Source: Anthonomus grandis grandis
Lineage: Eukaryota > Arthropoda > Insecta > Coleoptera > Curculionidae
Assembly (NCBI RefSeq): GCF_022605725.1
Contig: NC_065551.1
Location: 24,552,001 to 24,616,000 of the forward strand
Length of the DNA: 64,000 bases
Reading direction: 5' to 3'
Part shown: positions 58,140 through 64,000 of the stretch, piece by piece
Numbering within the stretch: position 1 is the stretch's first letter
Layout: each line of letters begins with the position of its first letter
Notes under the pieces: model-generated
The model's database searches: none
What the model saw: only the letters and a program-made list of their open reading frames with translations
What the model was told of the DNA's origin: nothing
Translations under genes and position numbers: made by a program

Positions 58140-59370
58140 AAACAGGTCTTCTCCTCGTTTGCTTAGAATGATGTCTGTTTTAGGATCTTTGATCCATCAG
58201 TATATACCAGCCTGATTTCAGAGGTGATTTGGGCAAACATGGATGCTTATATTCCAAAAACCTTAAAAAGCTTTTCAGGCAGAAAACCATGGTTCGATAA
58301 AATTTACATCAAGGCAGTCAACAGCAAAAATGCTGCTTACTGCAAATAGCGCCAAGACCTAAGACCTTTAAATTCTTTTGAAAAATTCTGCAGACTAGCG
58401 ATACCTGCAAAGAAACACTTAATGAGAGAGTAAATAAGTTATCTGTTCTCTAGGTCAAAATTTTCAACATTGACTAGGGAAGATGGTTCCATTGCAATAA
58501 ACTTATTGGAAATAGCGGTCGTACTGACAGCATCGTTGTGCAAATTGTTTCTGTTTTATACAAAAGAGGTTTCTTCTCTGGAGACTAAAGAAATGTGTGG
58601 ATTCAGTCAATACCCAAGAAAGAAAAAATACGATGCCTATCTATAACAGTTGACAATTACCAAGGTAATAAAGGAACCTATCAACCAGCAAATTTTGAAA
58701 TGCCAATAGATACCAATCAATGTCATTAGCGATCGTTAGTATGTTTTTCGAAAACACAGGCCTACTGGCGATCTGCTAAACTATATCACGCGTGTTTTAT
58801 TCAAGACTATCGAGAAATATGGTGAATAATGTGCAGTAGTTATTTCAAAAGCATTCGACTAGTCTCTTAAGCAAACTGTGTTCTTATGGTTTTTCAACAA
58901 TTCTCGTTGCTTGGCTTGGAAGCTTACTCATGAACCTATCATGAAAAGCACGTGTGAATATTGCTCTCATGTATGGAGTTCTATACTCAAACACACTTTG
59001 AAGCTGCTTGATTTTATTCTGAAGAGGGCCATACATTATATAAGAGATGCAGAGACAAGTTGAACAGGTTGGAGCATAGAATGCAGGTGGTGTACCGGAC
59101 ACTATTTTATCGATACCATGTTCTTCCGAACTAGCCGAAATCATTCCATCAGGAGCTATATATGTAAATCCTACGCTAGAGACAGCTGCGACTCATAAAT
59201 ATTCAGTGCATCTGCAGACGCCTAGTACGATGCGATATCAGGACTCCCTTTTATGGAGAAGTGGAAGCGTGTGAAATCAATTCCTAAAGCACGTCGTTCC
59301 AGGAAACTTTTAAAAAAATATCCACAGATACCTGCGTAGTACTATTCGTGGTACTCACATATGCCGTACT
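58140..59370 (+). mobile_element. LINE remnant (endonuclease-RT linker, RT and C-terminus)
   Basis: Plus strand in several frames: ANMDAYIPKTLKSFSGRKPW then FDKIYIKAVNSKNAAYCK (58240-58345), the region between endonuclease and RT; SDRQYVFRKHRPTGDLLNYI (about 58725-58790) with KYGE and VVISKAFD (to about 58860), the finger and first palm motifs; then a deletion across GVPQG/YADD; and ECSHVW-like STCEYCSHVWSSILKHTL then KLLDFILKRAIHYIRDAE (58945-59055). The C-terminal PFYGEVEACEIN and PKHVVPGNFKKNIHRYL-like pieces reach about 59335. Multiple frameshifts; dead. Opposite frames at 58884-59144 are shadows. Confidence 0.75.
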
Positions 59371-59374
59371 AGTT

Positions 59375-61030
59375 GTGTTAGTGTCCCCTAAAAAATGCTT
59401 TAAAAATTCTTTAGCTTTGGTGTAGTACTTTATGACATATCTATGAAATTTGATTGTATAAATTATAAAATACTCTATTAAATAAGATTATTTCCATTAA
59501 TTTTATATATCATTCTACATATTATTCTTTGAATATTCTAAAACCAAGTGATTCAATCAAATTGTAAAATATACTATTGAAGAGCCTTTGTGTATGAGAG
59601 AGTTGTCTTAAGCTAACTTGTATTGAGGGCCACCTTAGGCTAAAGATCTGCTTTTTACTGACTATCATTATTTATATAATCGTTAAATATATCATTGTCA
59701 TTATCATTTTTAATATCATTGCCAGTAATTCAGGATAAATGTTTACTAGTGAATTTATTAGTAAATGATATTCTCCCAAAAAGTTTTTTCCCGAAATTCA
59801 AACATGAATCTTTAAATTTTCTATAAACATTTTGCTACAAGAATAGCCTTATTTTATTAGCAGTGTGAAAATATTTATTCCCGCACTAGGTCTAGAAAAA
59901 AAATATATGGCGCCATCTAAAAGTCATGTTGTAAACCACGAATTAGGGTTTCTAAATTTAAAATGGGAAACTATTTAAACAAAGTATAGTCACGTGTGGA
60001 ATTTAAATCTGTACCCTCATCTAAGCGTTCCTAGGCTAATAAATGTCTCAACACATGTAGAATTTTACTTGTTCCAACTTTTTAAAATATATATTGTTCC
60101 TTCATCCTGAATACTATATTCCTGAAAAATTTTATGATTATTTATATCTTGGCATATACTCTTTGATAATGTCGTATGAAATAAAAAATCTGTACTCAAT
60201 ATGTCGGATATGATTTTTCTTAGGACATTCTTTTTATCCCAATTCTTATTCATTTATTCAATTGTGTAACTAGCCTTTAGGTAACAAGATATTCGCGCTT
60301 TTTATCCTGCCTCTTATCTTGTTCCACAGTAAACCGCGCAAAAGGCACGTACCAAGTTCGTTACTCTTAAAATGACACTTTGTTTTGTCTTTAGTTGTTC
60401 TACGAAACGCCAAGCTTTACAAATGTTATTTTCATTATTTTTTACAAAATATGCGATATTAGTGTAGGTTAGTTTACTATGTATTATTTACTATTTTTAA
60501 TGCGCCGTATTTCCCGCTTATCTGAAGTAACTGAAAAACAGTTATTTTCATGTTTTTATTCTTGAGCAATAAACCACAAGCTGCAGAAAAACAGATAACG
60601 AGAGTAACAATCGACAAAATTGCAGAAACCTGATAATTTCGGCACATGCGGGATTTGATGGTCGATCTAATCCTGAACAAACACGAGGATGGCGCGGCCT
60701 CTTACCTCCACCAAAAGAAATCTCGTCCCGCAAATAGTCATAAAAGTGGCCTTATCGATAATTTTTTTATTGAATTTGTATAGGACTATCGAGGCGGGCG
60801 TGGAGAAAGGAAAATGCCCATTTCGCGCACCAGTGTGAAATCTCTTATATCTCTTATTATGTTGTTTTTGGTTAGATTCTTGCCTTGTTTAAGTATAATA
60901 ATTATCTTATAATAAATAAAAGTATTTAAAAAGAAAAAAGGAAATTACCATGGAAAGTCAAACGATTGATAGGTAAGTTTCTCGAAATACTCCACAAGTT
61001 AAAAAGCATAAGAATTAAATAAAAATGGTA
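59375..61030. other. AT-rich DNA with a balanced block
   Basis: No gene seen. About 60270-60860 has higher GC, with a GCGGGCGTGG GC-box-like word near 60795 and TATCGATAA near 60754, which recalls GATA/DRE-type sites. It may be regulatory. Short frames on the minus strand (60477-60733) overlap each other and have no family resemblance. Confidence 0.35.
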
Positions 61031-61036
61031 TTCGCG

Positions 61037-61223
61037 GATACGTGTTTTGGCTTACTAGGCTCCTTCAGGGTGAGGTAACCAGAAAAAGTTTCAAAGGAAT
61101 CACTTACATGCGCGAACAACCTCTGTGTAGTGTCAACTGATTTTTTTTCTCCAAAACCAGAGGTACTAGAGCTGATATTTGTTGCCTCGCCCTGAGGAAG
61201 GCATAAAGCAGAAATTTGTGTCG
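61037..61223 (+). repeat. Inverted repeat with hammerhead-like core
   Basis: Arms of about 43 bp at 61037-61079 and 61181-61223 are imperfect inverted copies (CCTTCAGGGTGAGGTAAC versus GTTGCCTCGCCCTGAGGAAG) separated by about 100 bp. The plus strand of the right arm has CTGAGGA at 61192, then AGGCATAAAGCA as a possible short stem, GAAA at 61211 and TTTGTGTCGG. The minus strand of the left arm has CTGAAGG, stem GCCTAGTAAGC, then CAAAACACG. Organisation parallels the 26.0 and 38.4 kb loci. Confidence 0.55.
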
Positions 61224-61229
61224 GTAAGT

Positions 61230-61795
61230 GTTATTTTTGATAAAATGTTAAACAGATTTAATAATTAATTCTATAGGGCTTAAAGACATCAACATATTGT
61301 AAAGTCTTATAATTTTAATTATTGTTACTTATTTATTTTCTCCACTTTACTGATTTTTGAAGTGGAAGTTGCTTCTGGAGCATAAAGGGTAAAAAAGGGT
61401 TTTTCTAAATTAAATTCTTTACTTTTGATGTGAATAAATTGTACAATATCTTATAATAAAAACCTATTTTTTTCACATCTCTTATAGAGTAATGTATTAT
61501 AAGTATATTCAGTAATAATCTTAAAATAATAGTTTTTAAAACCCCCTTTGAAGTGGTTCTACCTTAGTTCAACATCTTCTAAGTATGTTTTAAAAATGTT
61601 CCATATATACTATGAAAATTGAACAAAGAAGATATATTTGCTATTTTTATAAAACTTAGTAATAAGTAAAAACTAATGCACAGTAATACCATACAATTTT
61701 TAAGTATCAATCAATGATTCGAATGCGTTAACTAAGTATCTACACTAAAAATTGACGACCTAAGTAGTTAAAAGTGGTGAAGAATTACGTATTAG
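61230..61795. other. AT-rich spacer
   Basis: Nothing recognised. Confidence 0.4.
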
Positions 61796-61799
61796 ATAG

Positions 61800-62110
61800 G
61801 GCAATACACAGTACGTACGACATGCAGAACATTTAACCCATCAAGCTTTGGTTAACAAGTAATTTAGAATCTATCATTAAAATGTCCTTGAATATCGTAA
61901 TAGGTTTTTGCAACAAGTTTTTAATTAGGGGTAGATTATTTTCAGTAGGGTCCTTTAAAATCCCCACATTTCCATTATTCCACAAGATCGTAGCATCATA
62001 TGCAAAAACAGTAAACTTTCCAGAAATATTTAGACACACAATGTCGTTGACATACAACAAAAATAAAATAGAACTCAGAACTAAACCTTGAGGTACGCCA
62101 GTCTTTTGTT
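61800..62110 (-). mobile_element. LINE reverse transcriptase fragment
   Basis: Minus strand: KRLAYLKV in one frame (TGVPQGLVLS in another) near 62100-62075, then FLLYVNDIVCLNISGKFTVF and AYDATILW (62060-61970), where the active-site box has become AYDAT instead of YADDT. It continues to about 61835 as a Lys/Leu-rich stretch. Short, broken and 5'-truncated. The opposite frame 61882-62091 is a shadow. Confidence 0.7.
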
Positions 62111-62129
62111 AGAGATTCTGACTTCTCCC

Positions 62130-62700
62130 TTAGTAGTAGTAGTAGTAGTAATGGTAAGGGTGAAGGAGCTGGAGCTCAGCAAATAGGGTAACAAGTTAAT
62201 TTTTGTCAAACCTAGAGTCACGCAGCCTTACGCATCCACTACCAATAAGTTGAACCGTCCTCGTAATAAAGGCTTGCATGCTGTTCCAGCTCAGCCCTTA
62301 GGATTTTCTTATTATAAAGTCGCTGCTGCAAAAATTTTCTTTCTCAGGCGACTCCACCTATCGCAAATTCCAAATATATGGTATAAAGTTTCATCCGCTG
62401 AACCATAATTTAGACAGAGTGGTTTTTCTCTTATACGAAAAACGTGTAGATGCCTGTCTAGGCAGTGATGACCAGTTACGATTCCCACCAAGTCGCTGAT
62501 CTCCTATCGGCTCTTTATTAGCAGTCATCTTACTTTGGAACCGTCATGATCTGATATCAACTCTCTTGGCCTCTTTACCTCCTTTTGCCTTTTTTTCCTT
62601 CTTTCTTGTTTTTTAATAACTGAACCTATGAAATTTGTTTTTTACTGAAGTCGAGACACGGCTCGGCGCCTACGAAGAGACTAACGGAACCTTGTCTTGC
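62130..62700 (-). mobile_element. I-like LINE C-terminus with (TAC)n tail
   Basis: Minus strand: after a decayed stretch from about 62700, 62500-62350 encodes DLVGIVTGHHCLDRHLHVFR then IREKPLC...NYGSADETLYHIF and CDRWSRLRKKIF, the RNase H end and Cys/His motif found at the C-terminus of I-clade and related elements. The copy ends in a trinucleotide tail, (TAC)n on minus, (TAG)n on plus at 62132-62152, typical of I-type 3' ends. It directly abuts the RT fragment at 61800-62110, which has the same orientation. Confidence 0.65.
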
Positions 62701-62704
62701 TGTA

Positions 62705-64000
62705 TTTATTAAAATAGTTGACAAAAAGAAAACATTATAAATATAGGACTTTCTTATATTCTTATAAAGTGTAAAACCTTTGGTATCCTAGGTTGGCCTA
62801 GTTTCTTTACTTAAAAAAAAATCATTTCAGAAAAATTAAGGATTTTGAATTTTTTAGGCATACATGATTTCCTTAAAATATTTAAAAAAAAATTTATTTA
62901 ATATTGCGAACTCTGGATGTTATTTAATATAGATTTTTATCAACAATTTAAAATAGCTGTAAAGTGGTCTAACATGACACGCAGTAATTGTTATCTGAAA
63001 CGTTGATTCCGAAGTGGTACTCAAAATTATATTATTTGTTTATATCTTATGTATTTACTTTGTTCCTTTCTTTAGAAAATATTTTACTAAATTGCAAATC
63101 AAATGGTCAGCCTATTGTAATAGAAACCGGTTTTTCTAAAGTATGATTATTTCCCTAACGTTACTAGTCGCTACATCTTTGATGTGTCACAAGAATACCA
63201 AATAACTATTGTTCCTTTAAAATCATTAATATTTGACGGCTCTCATTAGATTCAAGATTTTAGAAATATTGGATAAAACTTTGGAATTTTGGGGAACAGA
63301 GCAAAATTTGTTTGGATATTCTCTCCAAAAACATACAAAAATTAAGTAATTTTTAACATATATTAATTTTTAATATCTCTAATGGTACAAAAATATTAGT
63401 TTACCATCTTAACCCTATTGAAATATACACTCTTTAATTATAATCGCTATACAAAGCTAAGCATTTTTAATTTTTTTAAATTTTATTTGTATTTGCAAAT
63501 TTTCAATTTTTTATTCTATACTTCTTATTTACAACTTAGGTATATTTATCAACGTTTTGTGCAAGAAAACACTATGATTAGGGTTTTTTCCTATGCATAT
63601 CCCAATTTTTTTGCAAATTTTGATTCTATATTCTAATCTAATAAAACGCAAGTTTTATAGGAATATTGGATCTAGACTTCTGGTATATTTACGTTAACAT
63701 GCACAAATAAATAAAATATTTTCTTTGTATATATTTATGTATTTATTTATAGATTTTTTGAAGTTATTTGAAAGGTATTTTAAGAAAAATAAAAAAGCAA
63801 TATTGCACAAAAATCCAGATACTACAGTGAATGCACAGATGCACCAGTTCACCAATTTCACTAAAAAAATCACCAAGTAATAATAAAATAAAATTTAGAA
63901 ATTTCGCTACATTTTTCCCAGTAAAGAAACATTATTATACATTTCCCTGATAGGAAACAAATAAGAACTTGGCAATATTTTAAACGCAAACTTATTTCAC
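62705..64000. other. AT-rich non-coding DNA
   Basis: No gene, repeat or transposon motif recognised up to the window end. Frames at 63418-63636 and 63694-63876 are Phe/Tyr-rich and unsupported. Confidence 0.45.

Noticed and set aside
1..64000. CRISPR arrays, tRNA and rRNA genes, LTR retrotransposons, viral integrations
   Set aside because: Looked for by eye; no regularly spaced short repeats with unique spacers, no cloverleaf with A/B boxes, no LTR pair with protease or integrase motifs and no viral protein motif were recognised.

Overview
The window looks like a piece of an insect nuclear genome, possibly a beetle, although the order is a guess. It is very AT-rich, has almost no open coding sequence, and is full of decayed transposable elements of families common in insects: Jockey-like, RTE-like, R1/TRAS-like and I-like non-LTR retrotransposons, plus hAT and Tc1/mariner DNA transposons. 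No bacterial gene organisation, rRNA, tRNA or CRISPR array was recognised. Long AT-rich stretches with scattered islands of more balanced, CpG-containing sequence suggest introns and intergenic DNA around one or two genes with small exons.

Layout. 1-5.4 kb is non-coding and holds a T-rich block followed by an A-rich block. 5.47-7.25 kb is a plus-strand LINE whose relative lies on the minus strand at 17.34-18.88 kb; the two have lost different aspartates of the reverse transcriptase active site. 7.97-8.87 kb is a satellite with a unit near 255 bp. 11.04-12.13 kb is a second type of LINE. 14.13-16.48 kb holds a diverged direct duplication. 19.24-19.83 kb and 23.64-23.88 kb are promoter-like islands flanking a satellite of about 500 bp units (21.23-22.62 kb). 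24.38-24.62 kb is the best candidate for a real host coding exon: a 62-codon ATG-initiated frame ending in a consensus splice donor.

From 25.9 kb on: a hammerhead-like inverted repeat (25.96-26.12 kb), an RTE remnant (minus, 26.65-27.86 kb), one end of a Tc1-like element (29.82 kb), and a decayed but long R1/TRAS-like element with gag, endonuclease, reverse transcriptase and C-terminus (minus, 30.12-33.65 kb). 35-42 kb carries three copies of an interspersed repeat, a second hammerhead-like inverted repeat (38.38-38.59 kb) and a perfect 18-bp hairpin. 46.2-48.8 kb has a mariner-superfamily transposase remnant, a LINE 3' end and a second RTE remnant. 49.0-49.76 kb is a CpG-rich island, followed by a satellite of about 203 bp units (49.9-50.7 kb) whose core motif GCATAACTTAA recurs over 20 kb. 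At 52.2-54.1 kb a hAT element interrupts one unit of a related tandem repeat. 54.24-54.80 kb is a second probable promoter and first exon, with two perfect CRE palindromes and a short start-codon reading frame ending in a splice donor. 56.9-62.7 kb holds four further LINE remnants and a third hammerhead-like inverted repeat (61.04-61.22 kb).

There is no operon-like cooperation between genes. The main story is repeated insertion, duplication and decay of mobile DNA around sparse host regulatory and exon sequence. The most notable signals are the three inverted repeats with CTGANGA...GAAA cores, the GCATAACTTAA repeat family, and the two candidate first exons. All identifications come from reading motifs by eye; no database search was possible.
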